This document shows positions 43,701 through 51,638 of a stretch of 64,000 bases of DNA, one piece after another. This DNA comes from an uncultured Rhodospirillales bacterium (GTDB lineage Bacteria; Pseudomonadota; Alphaproteobacteria; Acetobacterales; Acetobacteraceae): assembly GCA_903928895.1 (NCBI GenBank), contig CAIYSR010000011.1, positions 1 to 64,000 on the forward strand. The letters are read 5' to 3'. The translations under genes and the position numbers were made by a program. The notes below the pieces were generated by a model. It was not told where the DNA came from, did no database searches, and worked only from the letters and a program-made list of their open reading frames with translations. The first letter of the stretch is position 1. Every line of letters starts with the position of its first letter.

Positions 43701-43731
43701 ACCCAAAGATTTATCGTTCACATCTTTGGGT
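43701..43731. promoter_or_regulatory. Perfect 10-base inverted repeat upstream of the SIR2-Cache gene
   Basis: ACCCAAAGAT (43701-43710), an 11-base spacer and ATCTTTGGGT (43722-43731) lie 107 bases before the start codon, just after an AT-rich patch (TTAATTTTAATAT, 43672-43684) that could hold a -10. It could be an operator or an RNA hairpin in the leader. Confidence 0.45.
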
Positions 43732-43837
43732 GCGTTGCCACTGGCCACCCTTGCCATGGTTCCGCGAATCGGATTGCGATATGTTCTCCTCCTGGCCCGT
43801 TGGTTGAAGCCGGTCAGGCCCCCGCAAAGCTCCCAGC

Positions 43838-45670
43838 ATGGAGAGTGGCTTGATTAACATAAGTAGGTTTAAGACACGACTTGCGGGGGCGCTGGACCTG
43901 ACAGATCCCTCTCATCGGACCTTTTTCGATCGAGTTAGCGAACTGGCAGCCGCCACTCCCGCAGAGAAGGTCTGGTCCCGCTATCGGAATTTTTGGCCCC
44001 CAGCCCTTCTCGATGCGCTTCGAAATGAACGTCTGGTCGCGTTTATGGGTGCGGGCGTATCAGTCGCATCCAAGCTGCCAGGCTGGCGCGACCTGCTAGA
44101 AAAACACCTTGGCGTTCCATCAGAATTTCTTGACGATGACTATTTGAAGTCAGATAATTTGACGCTCGGTGAAATCTCAGCCCGCCTCCTCGGACGAGAG
44201 CAACTACAACACAGCCTACGATCGATATATAATAGCACCAGTGCGAATCCGACATTAATTCATTATGCACTTGCGGCCCTCGGACTGCCGATCTACATAA
44301 CAACGAACTATGACGATCTATTCGAAAAGGCTTGGAAGAGCATCTACCAGCAGGATATCGCAGTTGTCTGTAACGCGAGCGATGCGATTAGCTGCGTCAA
44401 AAGCCCTCACAAGATATACAAAATCCACGGCTCCGCAAATCGCCTAGACGAAATGCTTGTTCTAACTCGATCCGACTATCGAAAGCACTACCGTGCGAAC
44501 GACGCTATGTTTTCCGAAATTGGAAAACACCTTCTTATTAGACCGACATTATTTACGGGATTTAGCCACACAGATCCTGAAGTTGGAAGATTAATAGATA
44601 GCGTCATTTACGAATTCGAGAGACAAAGGTCGACGGGATCGATTCTAGATGGGCCTTCGTTCTATAATATGCAATTTGAAAATACCTATGTTGTTAACGA
44701 GCGCTTTGCTGCAAAAGGTATGGTATCACTTACAGTGAGGATGGCTGAAGGTGCAGTTGCGGATGTTCGTACGGGTGGTGTCGCATCCTCACTCGCCGAA
44801 CTTGCTGACGCCACTGGTAATGAGATGGATCTTGTTACCAGCCTGGACGCCGATCTCGCGAATTTTGTTACGGCTGTTTCGGGTTCGTTTAAAGCAGCGA
44901 TCGAGGCACTCCGGCCTGCTGCCGAGGTAATCGGTAACTCTGCGAGCGGACGAGACCTTGATAAGTCAGTTGTGAAGACTGCCTTAGCTGGAGTCGACCT
45001 TGCGGCAGCGTTGGGCACGCAGGGAATCTATGTGATCGATGCTGACGGTGCGCTTGTCGAGGACCGGGGAGCCTTAGTCGGGCGTCGCTACGATGGATTG
45101 GATAGCACTGCTCGAGACAAAATCCTATCTGGTATCCGCAGCTCGTTCTCAGAGCGGCCATATTTCCAGATGGCCAATACTATTAGGAAACCATTTGTCT
45201 CTGATTTATTCGAAAGTATTTTTAACCGGAATTCGTCATTCGCAATCTGCCATCCAATTCTTTCCGGTCATCGTTTTGTTGGTCTTGTATTCAGTGTCAC
45301 GCAGGTCGGTCAATGGATGACGCCGCTCGACTTTGCGGGCTCCATCACCGACAATCTCGGAGTTTACTTGTTTGACAGTCAAGGTGTAGTCGCCATGCCA
45401 CCGAATAACGAATTTTCTCCCCAACCCAGCACATATCTTCCAAGTGAGCCTGTCGCTTGCAATCTTGGCTTTTCCCATAGCGCGTTGAGACTGCTTTCGC
45501 GGAAAGACCGGATAATCCTCAGACTGTCGGAGAATATTGTACCGATTGAGAAGGACGATGACGTGCTATCCCTTGATAAGCGGCTCGATGTGTATGCGCG
45601 GGTGCAAACGGTAGCGGGCTTCGACGGATGGCGGTGTGCAATTACTCGCACCATCGAATTCACACCTTGA
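43838..45670 (+). CDS. SIR2-like domain fused to a double Cache-like sensor domain
   Basis: The 610-residue protein carries a SIR2-type NAD-binding domain at about 55-265: AFMGAGVSVASKLPGW (GAG 71-73), YITTNYDDLFEKAW (Asn157), YKIHGS (His197-Gly198), TLFTGFSHTDPEVG. The catalytic Asn and His are both present. A linker leads to ~395-605, which reads like a two-lobed Cache/PDC sensor: GIYVIDADGALVEDRG, SFSERPYFQMAN, KPFVSDLFES, RFVGLVFSV, then GVYLFDSQGVVAMPP and a closing GFDGWRCAIT. No signal peptide or membrane segment is visible, which is unusual for Cache. SIR2 domains of this kind are NAD-depleting effectors of several anti-phage systems; a defence role here is inference. Base and codon use are much more AT-rich than in its neighbours, suggesting transfer. 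Confidence 0.8.
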   Translation: MESGLINISRFKTRLAGALDLTDPSHRTFFDRVSELAAATPAEKVWSRYRNFWPPALLDALRNERLVAFMGAGVSVASKLPGWRDLLEKHLGVPSEFLDDDYLKSDNLTLGEISARLLGREQLQHSLRSIYNSTSANPTLIHYALAALGLPIYITTNYDDLFEKAWKSIYQQDIAVVCNASDAISCVKSPHKIYKIHGSANRLDEMLVLTRSDYRKHYRANDAMFSEIGKHLLIRPTLFTGFSHTDPEVGRLIDSVIYEFERQRSTGSILDGPSFYNMQFENTYVVNERFAAKGMVSLTVRMAEGAVADVRTGGVASSLAELADATGNEMDLVTSLDADLANFVTAVSGSFKAAIEALRPAAEVIGNSASGRDLDKSVVKTALAGVDLAAALGTQGIYVIDADGALVEDRGALVGRRYDGLDSTARDKILSGIRSSFSERPYFQMANTIRKPFVSDLFESIFNRNSSFAICHPILSGHRFVGLVFSVTQVGQWMTPLDFAGSITDNLGVYLFDSQGVVAMPPNNEFSPQPSTYLPSEPVACNLGFSHSALRLLSRKDRIILRLSENIVPIEKDDDVLSLDKRLDVYARVQTVAGFDGWRCAITRTIEFTP

Positions 45671-45696
45671 GCATGGCTCGAACGAGCAAGGTATAG

Positions 45697-45792
45697 ATGA
45701 AACCGCCCGCCCTCCCACTCCCACGACATCCCCCCGGCACCCTGCGCAGCATCGAGAAACAAGCCGGAATATCCCTGAGGAGCGCATCATGA
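45697..45792 (+). pseudogene. hicA: 3' remnant of a hicA toxin gene
   Basis: The 31-codon frame ends PPGTLRSIEKQAGISLRSAS, the characteristic HicA C-terminus, and its TGA overlaps the hicB ATG (ATGA), as in intact hicAB pairs. The RNA-binding/catalytic N-terminal half with the G-S-H motif is absent. The truncation point coincides with the edge of the AT-rich SIR2-Cache island, so the island or its arrival probably removed the toxin. I did not find the missing half on the other side of the island. Confidence 0.65.
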
Positions 45793-46169
45793 CCGCCTAC
45801 GTCGCCCTTCTCCGCAAACAGCCCGACACTGACTACGGCGTCGATTTCCCCGATTTCCCCGGCTGCATCACCGCCGGCACCACGCTCGATGACGCCCGCC
45901 GCATGGCCGCCGAGGCCATCCAGCTCCACATCGAAGGCATGATCGAGGACGGCGAAACCATCCCCGCCCCCTCCCGCCTCGAAGACATCATGGCCGACCC
46001 CCACCACCGCGACGCCGTCGCCGTCCTCATCGACGCCTCGATCCGCCGCCCCGCCGTGCGCATCAACGTCTCCCTCCCGCCCGACCTCCTCGAAGCCATC
46101 GACCGCGTCACCGACAACCGCTCCCGCTTCCTCGCCGAAGCCGCCCGCGCCAAACTCCACCACCCATAG
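45789..46169 (+). CDS. hicB: HicB-family antitoxin (orphan)
   Basis: The 126-residue protein has the HicB partial RNase-H-like fold (DYGVDFPDFPGCITAGTTLD, then EAIQLHIEGMIEDGE) and a C-terminal ribbon-helix-helix DNA-binding part (VRINVSLPPDLLEAIDRV). In a complete system it neutralises HicA and represses the operon. Here hicA is reduced to a fragment, so it is an antitoxin without a visible toxin and may act on a hicA elsewhere. ATG 45789 is fixed by the overlap and by GAGGAG upstream. Confidence 0.88.
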   Translation: MTAYVALLRKQPDTDYGVDFPDFPGCITAGTTLDDARRMAAEAIQLHIEGMIEDGETIPAPSRLEDIMADPHHRDAVAVLIDASIRRPAVRINVSLPPDLLEAIDRVTDNRSRFLAEAARAKLHHP

Positions 46170-46189
46170 CCCCCCAAAAGGCCGCCCCC

Positions 46190-46774
46190 ATGGAGAAAAC
46201 CCGCCTCGAAGCCTTCAGCGACGGCGTCCTCGCCATCATCATCACCATCATGGTGCTCGAACTCAAAGTCCCCCACGGCGAAGACATCGCCGCCCTCGCC
46301 CCTCTCTGGCCCGTCTTCGCCAGCTACGTCCTCAGCTTCATCTACATCGGCATCTACTGGAACAACCACCACCACATGCTCCAGGCCGCCGACAAAATCA
46401 GCGGCGCCATCCTCTGGGCCAACCTCCATTTGCTCTTCTGGCTCTCCCTCCTCCCCTTCAGCACCGGCTGGATGGGCGAGAACCACTTCGCCCGCTGGCC
46501 TACCTTCCTCTACGGCCTCAACCTCCTCGCCTGCGCCATCGCCTACTTCATTCTGCAAACCGCCCTCGCCAGCCTCCACGGCCCCCGCAGCACCCTCGTC
46601 CGAGCCCTCGGCCGCGACGCCAAAGGCAAATTCTCCCCCCTCCTCTACCTCCTCGGCCTCGCCGCCACCTGGTGGATCGCGCCCTGGGCCGGCCTCTTTC
46701 TCTTCATCGGCGTCGCGCTCATCTGGCTCATCCCCGACCGCCGTATCGAACGCCTCCTCGCCACCCGTCCCTGA
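46190..46774 (+). CDS. TMEM175-family (DUF1211) potassium channel-like protein
   Basis: The 194-residue membrane protein has the signature RLEAFSDGVLAIIITIMVLE in its first helix (FSDG motif), followed by helices around PVFASYVLSFIYIGIYW and NLHLLFWLSLLPF. HHHM and further helices come before a short basic tail. Prokaryotic TMEM175 proteins are tetrameric potassium channels. Length is usual. It lies 20 bases after hicB on the same strand; no functional tie is evident. Confidence 0.88.
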   Translation: MEKTRLEAFSDGVLAIIITIMVLELKVPHGEDIAALAPLWPVFASYVLSFIYIGIYWNNHHHMLQAADKISGAILWANLHLLFWLSLLPFSTGWMGENHFARWPTFLYGLNLLACAIAYFILQTALASLHGPRSTLVRALGRDAKGKFSPLLYLLGLAATWWIAPWAGLFLFIGVALIWLIPDRRIERLLATRP

Positions 46775-46858
46775 CCAGCCCGGCGCAGCGGCCTCCCCTC
46801 TCTCGCCGCGACGGGATCACGGGGCCGCCACACGAACCTGTCCGCCAGCCCAACCGGC

Positions 46859-47338
46859 CTACCCGTGCTTGTCAGGCGCCGTCTTGAGCTGCACCGACCA
46901 GGCCGCCGGCGCGTCGTCCTTGTCGGCCTCCGCCGCCGCCGCCGTCGCCTGCACCTTGCCTGGCGCATGGTGCGAGGGCGCGTAGATCGCATAGACCTGC
47001 ATCGGCACCGTCCCGGTATTGGTGATGTTGTGCCAGGTCCCGGCCGGAACCACGACGCACCAGCCGTCCGAAACCTCCTTCTCGAACGTCAGCGTGTCCT
47101 TCCCGGTCCCCATCTGCACGCGGCCCTTGCCGGCGTCGAGGCGCAGGAACTGGTCGGTCTCGGGATGGGCTTCAAGCCCGATATCGCCGCCCACCGGGAT
47201 CGACATCAGCGTCACCTGCAGATAGCGCCCGCTCCAGGCGACCGACCGGTAATTCGTGTTGTCCTTCGTCGCGCGTTCGATGTCGAACGATTGCGGCTGT
47301 GGCCCGATGTCTTTGACCCGGCCAGCACTGCTGCCCAT
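46859..47338 (-). CDS. Cupin-domain protein
   Basis: The 159-residue single cupin includes GGDIGLEAHPETDQFLRLDA (the first metal-binding motif with His and Glu) and GWCVVVPAGTWHNITNTG (second motif with His). Such proteins are often stress-linked isomerases or dioxygenases, or only ligand-binding. The last ~35 residues are Ala/Lys/Asp-rich. ATG 47338 has GAGGAGA upstream. The function is not known from sequence. Confidence 0.85.
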   Translation of the reverse strand: MGSSAGRVKDIGPQPQSFDIERATKDNTNYRSVAWSGRYLQVTLMSIPVGGDIGLEAHPETDQFLRLDAGKGRVQMGTGKDTLTFEKEVSDGWCVVVPAGTWHNITNTGTVPMQVYAIYAPSHHAPGKVQATAAAAEADKDDAPAAWSVQLKTAPDKHG

Positions 47339-47517
47339 GACTGATCTCCTCAAGAGTGCGGCGAGACACTGTCGCGCAGTGCCCACGGCAATTCGCTGTG
47401 CATCGCGCCGGCAACATCGCGGCATCCACCGACAGCAGATAGGTCCGGAAAATACCCAGCCGTCCGGCTGCGTTTTTCGCCTTGCGCCGAATTCCCCACC
47501 CCGGTATAGAACATATA

Positions 47518-48189
47518 GTGAACGAAATCGCCCACTTCCCGGCCCAAGCCTTCGCCCCGGAATTCGCCCGGCGGATCGAGATGATCTGCGCCACCCTCAT
47601 CACCCTCGTCCGCCGCCGCTACCTCACCCTCGGCGCCCGCACCATCCCGCTCTGGTTCCGCCTGCAACGCGCCTCCACCCGCCTCGTCCGCCTCATGGAC
47701 CGCCTCGCCGCCGGCACCCTGCGCCCCGCGAGGCCGCGCCGAGGCAAACGTACGCCCGGCGTCCGCACACCCCAGCCTCCCACCGCCAACGGCTGGCTCG
47801 TCCACCAGCTCGGCTACCACGCCGCCGGCTGCGGCTCTCAGCTTGAAGCCCTGCTGCGCGAGCCCGACCTCGCCGCCCTGCTCGCCGCCGCCCCCACCGC
47901 CGGGCGCACCCTGCGTCCGCTCTGCCGCCTCCTCGGCGTCCCCCTCCCGCCCGCACTCCAGCCCGCCAAACCCGTCCGCGCCGCACCGGCAAGCACAAGG
48001 CCGCCCCGCCCGGTCCGCACCAAGCCCAAACCCGTCGCGCCCATCCCGACAGCGCCCGAGGCCCCGCCCCCGCTCCCGCCGATCGGCATCTTCGTCCACC
48101 CCCGCCCCGCCGCCTTCCAGCCCGCGCGCCCCCCGCCCGAAGCCCTCAGCTACCGCCTCGGCCGACCCATACCGATAAAGTTACGATAA
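47518..48189 (+). CDS. Proline-rich protein of unknown function, paralogue of the gene at the window start
   Basis: The 223-residue protein starts with a helical, basic region (IEMICATLITLVRRRYLTLG). A middle part (GWLVHQLGYHAAGCGSQLEA, LLREPDLAALLAAAP, RPLCRLLGVPLP) matches the protein at 1-326. A long Pro/Ala/Arg tail follows. GTG 47518 is the likely start; the frame also opens upstream to TTG 47482. No signal peptide or membrane segment is seen. I do not recognise the family; two copies in one window suggest a lineage-specific expanded family. Confidence 0.6.
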   Translation: MNEIAHFPAQAFAPEFARRIEMICATLITLVRRRYLTLGARTIPLWFRLQRASTRLVRLMDRLAAGTLRPARPRRGKRTPGVRTPQPPTANGWLVHQLGYHAAGCGSQLEALLREPDLAALLAAAPTAGRTLRPLCRLLGVPLPPALQPAKPVRAAPASTRPPRPVRTKPKPVAPIPTAPEAPPPLPPIGIFVHPRPAAFQPARPPPEALSYRLGRPIPIKLR

Positions 48190-48211
48190 CGTATCTAAAA
48201 CCCAGCCGGAG

Positions 48212-49261
48212 CTAGCTCCGGCTGCGCCACCCCATCGCGCCCAGTCGCCCAAACACGTCGACCCCCATCTGCAACAGCAGATGAACGATATCGATCGGCA
48301 CCCAGTTTTCGCGGATCAGGCCTTCGTGGTGCAGGTAGAAATCCATCACCCGCATCGTCACCGGCCGCCCCGTCGCGCCGAGCCCCATGAACCCGTCGCC
48401 GAGATGCTCGCACGTCACGCTCGGCCACCCCCCGGTCACCGTGAAATCCCCGTCGGCCAGCCTGACATAGTGCTGGTAGCCCTTGATATTCTGGAACGCG
48501 ATCCGGAACGGCAGCCGGTGATGGTCGACAAACCCCTCCACCCCGCGCGCGGTGCCGATGCCGCACGGCCCATACCACATCATCTTCTCGTGCCAGCCCT
48601 CGCGCTGCGACGGAATCAGCAGCGCCTCCCGCCCGTCGCGCGCCACATCCCCATGATCCCCGAGTGCGAGCTGCATCTTGCGCACCTGCGCCCAGTTCGC
48701 CGCCTCCACCGCCGCATCGGTCTCGTGCAGCACGATGCCGCCACAGGTAAACGGCGCCGGCCACTGCTCCTCCACCCCCAGGCTCGGCGCCACCGGCCAG
48801 AACCCGGCCTGGCGGATCACGTCCAGCATGTCGATCAGCACCGTGCTCTGCGCGATCTTCCCTTCGACCACCCGATGCACCTCGGCGAAGCGCAGATAAA
48901 CCGTCCGCAACGTCGCCGGAATGCCAAGCCAGTCACGCCGGAACGTGCCGACATAATGGCCCACACTCGCCACCAGATCGTTGCCCTCGTACTCCCCCCC
49001 CACCAGAATCGTCTCACGCCGTTCCAGGTCCGGAAAACTCGTCAGCAACGGCAGCCACACCCGCTCAGCGATCGCGTCCACGCCCGTCATCTCGTTCATC
49101 GGGTGCGACCCCCGCCAGGTCGCCTGCGGGTGATAGGCCATTGCCAGAGCCGCGGGCAGCGTGGCAGGACTCGCATGCGCGATACCGGCCAGGGCGGCGC
49201 GAACGAGGCGCTTGTTCGTCAGCTTGCGTGGCGTGCTGTTCATGGGCAAAACCAGTTGCAT
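48212..49261 (-). CDS. NTF2/SnoaL-like protein with two tandem halves
   Basis: The ~349-residue protein looks like two SnoaL-type polyketide-cyclase-like domains in a row. The first half holds SFPDLERRETILVGGEYEGN; the second holds GVEGFVDHHRLPFRIAFQN and GFMGLGATGRPVTMRVMDFY. The family covers ester cyclases and small-molecule-binding proteins. It diverges from a carbohydrate-type ABC operon that ends with another two-half NTF2-like gene, suggesting a shared substrate. The start is uncertain between ATG 49261 and ATG 49243; neither has a clear ribosome site. Confidence 0.7.
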   Translation of the reverse strand: MQLVLPMNSTPRKLTNKRLVRAALAGIAHASPATLPAALAMAYHPQATWRGSHPMNEMTGVDAIAERVWLPLLTSFPDLERRETILVGGEYEGNDLVASVGHYVGTFRRDWLGIPATLRTVYLRFAEVHRVVEGKIAQSTVLIDMLDVIRQAGFWPVAPSLGVEEQWPAPFTCGGIVLHETDAAVEAANWAQVRKMQLALGDHGDVARDGREALLIPSQREGWHEKMMWYGPCGIGTARGVEGFVDHHRLPFRIAFQNIKGYQHYVRLADGDFTVTGGWPSVTCEHLGDGFMGLGATGRPVTMRVMDFYLHHEGLIRENWVPIDIVHLLLQMGVDVFGRLGAMGWRSRS

Positions 49262-49326
49262 ACGTAGTCAGCATCTGTCAACGTCGTCGCGTCGGATCGA
49301 GTGCACAACAAGGGGAATCATGCACG

Positions 49327-50406
49327 ATGGTGGGGGTGACGCTCAAGGGCGTCTCGAAACGGTGGGGCTCGTTCGTCGGTGTCCACGCCTTCGATCTCGA
49401 CATCGCCGATCGCGAATTCCTGGTCCTGCTCGGCCCGTCCGGCTGCGGCAAAACCACCACCATGCGCATGGTCGCCGGCCTCGAAGACCCGACCGAGGGC
49501 GAAATCCTCATCGGTGGGCGCGTGGTCAACCGGCTCGAACCCAAGGACCGCGATGTCGCCATGGTGTTCCAGAACTACGGCCTCTACCCCAACCTCACCG
49601 TCTACGAGAACATCCGCTTCCCCCTGAAAGTCCGCAAGGTCGACCGCACCACCCACGACGCCCGCGTCCGCAAGGCCGCCGCCATGGTGGAGCTTGACGC
49701 CCTGCTGCACCGCCTGCCGCGCGAACTCTCCGGCGGTCAGCGTCAGCGTGTCGCCCTGGCGCGCGCCATCGTCCGCGAGCCCGCCGTGTTCCTGATGGAC
49801 GAACCCCTCTCGAACCTGGACGCCAAGCTCCGCGTCTCCACCCGTGCCCAGATCAAGAACCTGCAACACGCCCTGCAGACCACCACCATCTACGTCACCC
49901 ATGACCAGATCGAGGCCATGACCCTGGCCGACCGCGTCGTGGTGATGAACAAGGGCACGCCGCAGCAGATCGGCACCCCGCTCGAAATCTACGAGCGCCC
50001 GGCGAACCTGTTCGTCGCCAGCTTCATCGGCGCGCCGGCGATGAACCTGATCGAGGGCGAGATCCAGTCCGGCTGCTTCCACGCCCCCGGCATCCGCATC
50101 GACGGCCTCATCGCCCCCCAGGGCCCAACCACGCTCGGCTTCCGCGCCGAAGATGCCGCCATCACGCCGTCCGACACCGCCGAGCTGACCGCTCCGGTTT
50201 ACACCTTCGAACTCCTCGGCGATGCCACCCTGGTCACCGTGCGCGTCGGCGCCGCGCTGGTTTCGGTCAAGGCCGACAAGAGTTTTCGCGTCGAAATCGG
50301 CGCGCCCGTCGGCTTTCGCATCGCCCCCGCCATCTGCCATCTTTTCGACCACGCCACCGGCCATCGCCTGCCATCGCCCTTCCAGCCCCCGAGGTCCCCC
50401 GGATGA
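49327..50406 (+). CDS. ABC importer ATP-binding protein (MalK/UgpC type)
   Basis: The 359-residue protein has Walker A GPSGCGKTT (36-44), signature LSGGQRQR (134-141), Walker B VFLMDEP (154-160) and the switch His in YVTHDQIEAM, followed by a C-terminal OB-type regulatory domain (TLGFRAEDAAI). This is the CUT1 sugar/polyol transporter ATPase layout. It overlaps the binding-protein gene by 4 bases. ATG 49327 is used; the upstream GGGGA is slightly far, so the start is only probable. Confidence 0.9.
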   Translation: MVGVTLKGVSKRWGSFVGVHAFDLDIADREFLVLLGPSGCGKTTTMRMVAGLEDPTEGEILIGGRVVNRLEPKDRDVAMVFQNYGLYPNLTVYENIRFPLKVRKVDRTTHDARVRKAAAMVELDALLHRLPRELSGGQRQRVALARAIVREPAVFLMDEPLSNLDAKLRVSTRAQIKNLQHALQTTTIYVTHDQIEAMTLADRVVVMNKGTPQQIGTPLEIYERPANLFVASFIGAPAMNLIEGEIQSGCFHAPGIRIDGLIAPQGPTTLGFRAEDAAITPSDTAELTAPVYTFELLGDATLVTVRVGAALVSVKADKSFRVEIGAPVGFRIAPAICHLFDHATGHRLPSPFQPPRSPG

Positions 50407-51614
50407 ACAAGACCATCACCGCCGCGCTGCTCAGCCTGCTGCTCGGCACCTCCGCCCACGCCGCCTGCGGCTTCCAGAACACCGTGCCGCTGAAGTCGCT
50501 CACCGCAGCGTTCGACGCCTGGAAGGCGGTCACTGCGACGATGGCCGAATGCGGCAATATCCAGGCCGAGCTGGACCAGGATTTCCGCCAGAAACAGCCC
50601 GCCGCCTTCGCCGCCAATCCCGCGCTGTATCAACTCGGCGGTGTCGCCAACGGCACGCTGGTGCCGCTGCTCAATGCGGGCACGCTGCGTCCGCTCGACG
50701 CGCTGGTCGCCAAGTACGGCCAGGGTCTCGCCTCCAACCAGCTCATCAAGATCGACGGCAAGATCATGGCCGTGGCGATGGATGTGAACGCCCAGCATTT
50801 GATGTACCGCGCCGACGTCCTCAACGAGCTCGGCATCGCCGTGCCCACCACCTGGGACGAAGTGCTGACCGCCGCCGAAAAAATCAAGGCTTCGGGCAAA
50901 ATGGCCACCCCGATCGGCGCCACCACCAAGCCGGGCTTCGACCTCGGGCTCGAGTTCATCAACATGTTCCTCGGCTACGGCGGCAGCTTCGCCAAACCCG
51001 ACAACACCCCCGCGTTCAACAGCGAGGCAGGCCTCAAGACGCTCGCGATGCTGAAGAAACTCACCGCCTACATGGACCCGGAATACCTCGTCTCCGAATC
51101 CACCTTCGTCCAGAAGCAGTTCCAGCAGGGCAAAATCGCGCTGTCCAACCTCTGGGCCACCCGCGCCGCGGCGCTGGACAATCCGGCCGAAAGCACCGTC
51201 GTCGGCAAGATCGGCCTGGCCGCCGCGCCGGCCGCCGTCGCCGGCGGCAAGCCGGCCACGACCCTGTGGTGGGATGGCATCGTCATCCCCAAGAACATCT
51301 CCGACGAACAGGCCGACGCCGCCTTTCGCGTGGCCATGGAAGGCCTCAGCGAGCGCACGGTGAAGGCCGCCCCCGGTGCCGCCGTGTGGCTGATCAAGGG
51401 CTACACGCCGGGCAAATACGCCACCGGCGCGATCGCGTCGGCCAACGCCGCGGCCCCGCCCTACCCGTCCTCGGTCGTCGGCGGCCTGGTCGGTTCGGTC
51501 GCCGGGGACAACGTCGCCGACTTCCTCACCGGCAAGAAGACCGCCGAGGCCACGCTCGCATCCATGGAGGCCGCCTACCTCGCCAAGGCCAAGGACCAGG
51601 GGCTGGTGAAGTAG
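50403..51614 (+). CDS. ABC importer extracellular solute-binding protein
   Basis: The 403-residue periplasmic protein has a signal peptide (MNKTITAALLSLLLGTSAHA) and a family-1 binding-protein fold: PTTWDEVLTAAEKIKASG and LWWDGIVIPKNISDE are typical. It captures the ligand and delivers it to the two permeases encoded next. The ligand is probably a sugar or related polyol, judged from the CUT1-type ATPase; it cannot be narrowed from sequence. Confidence 0.88.
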   Translation: MNKTITAALLSLLLGTSAHAACGFQNTVPLKSLTAAFDAWKAVTATMAECGNIQAELDQDFRQKQPAAFAANPALYQLGGVANGTLVPLLNAGTLRPLDALVAKYGQGLASNQLIKIDGKIMAVAMDVNAQHLMYRADVLNELGIAVPTTWDEVLTAAEKIKASGKMATPIGATTKPGFDLGLEFINMFLGYGGSFAKPDNTPAFNSEAGLKTLAMLKKLTAYMDPEYLVSESTFVQKQFQQGKIALSNLWATRAAALDNPAESTVVGKIGLAAAPAAVAGGKPATTLWWDGIVIPKNISDEQADAAFRVAMEGLSERTVKAAPGAAVWLIKGYTPGKYATGAIASANAAAPPYPSSVVGGLVGSVAGDNVADFLTGKKTAEATLASMEAAYLAKAKDQGLVK

Positions 51615-51638
51615 CCCGGAGGCGCTCGGCAGGGCGGC

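Noticed and set aside
43641-43853. A 70-codon frame ahead of the SIR2-Cache gene
   Set aside because: It has no ribosome site, runs through the inverted repeat and into the SIR2 start, and resembles no protein I know.
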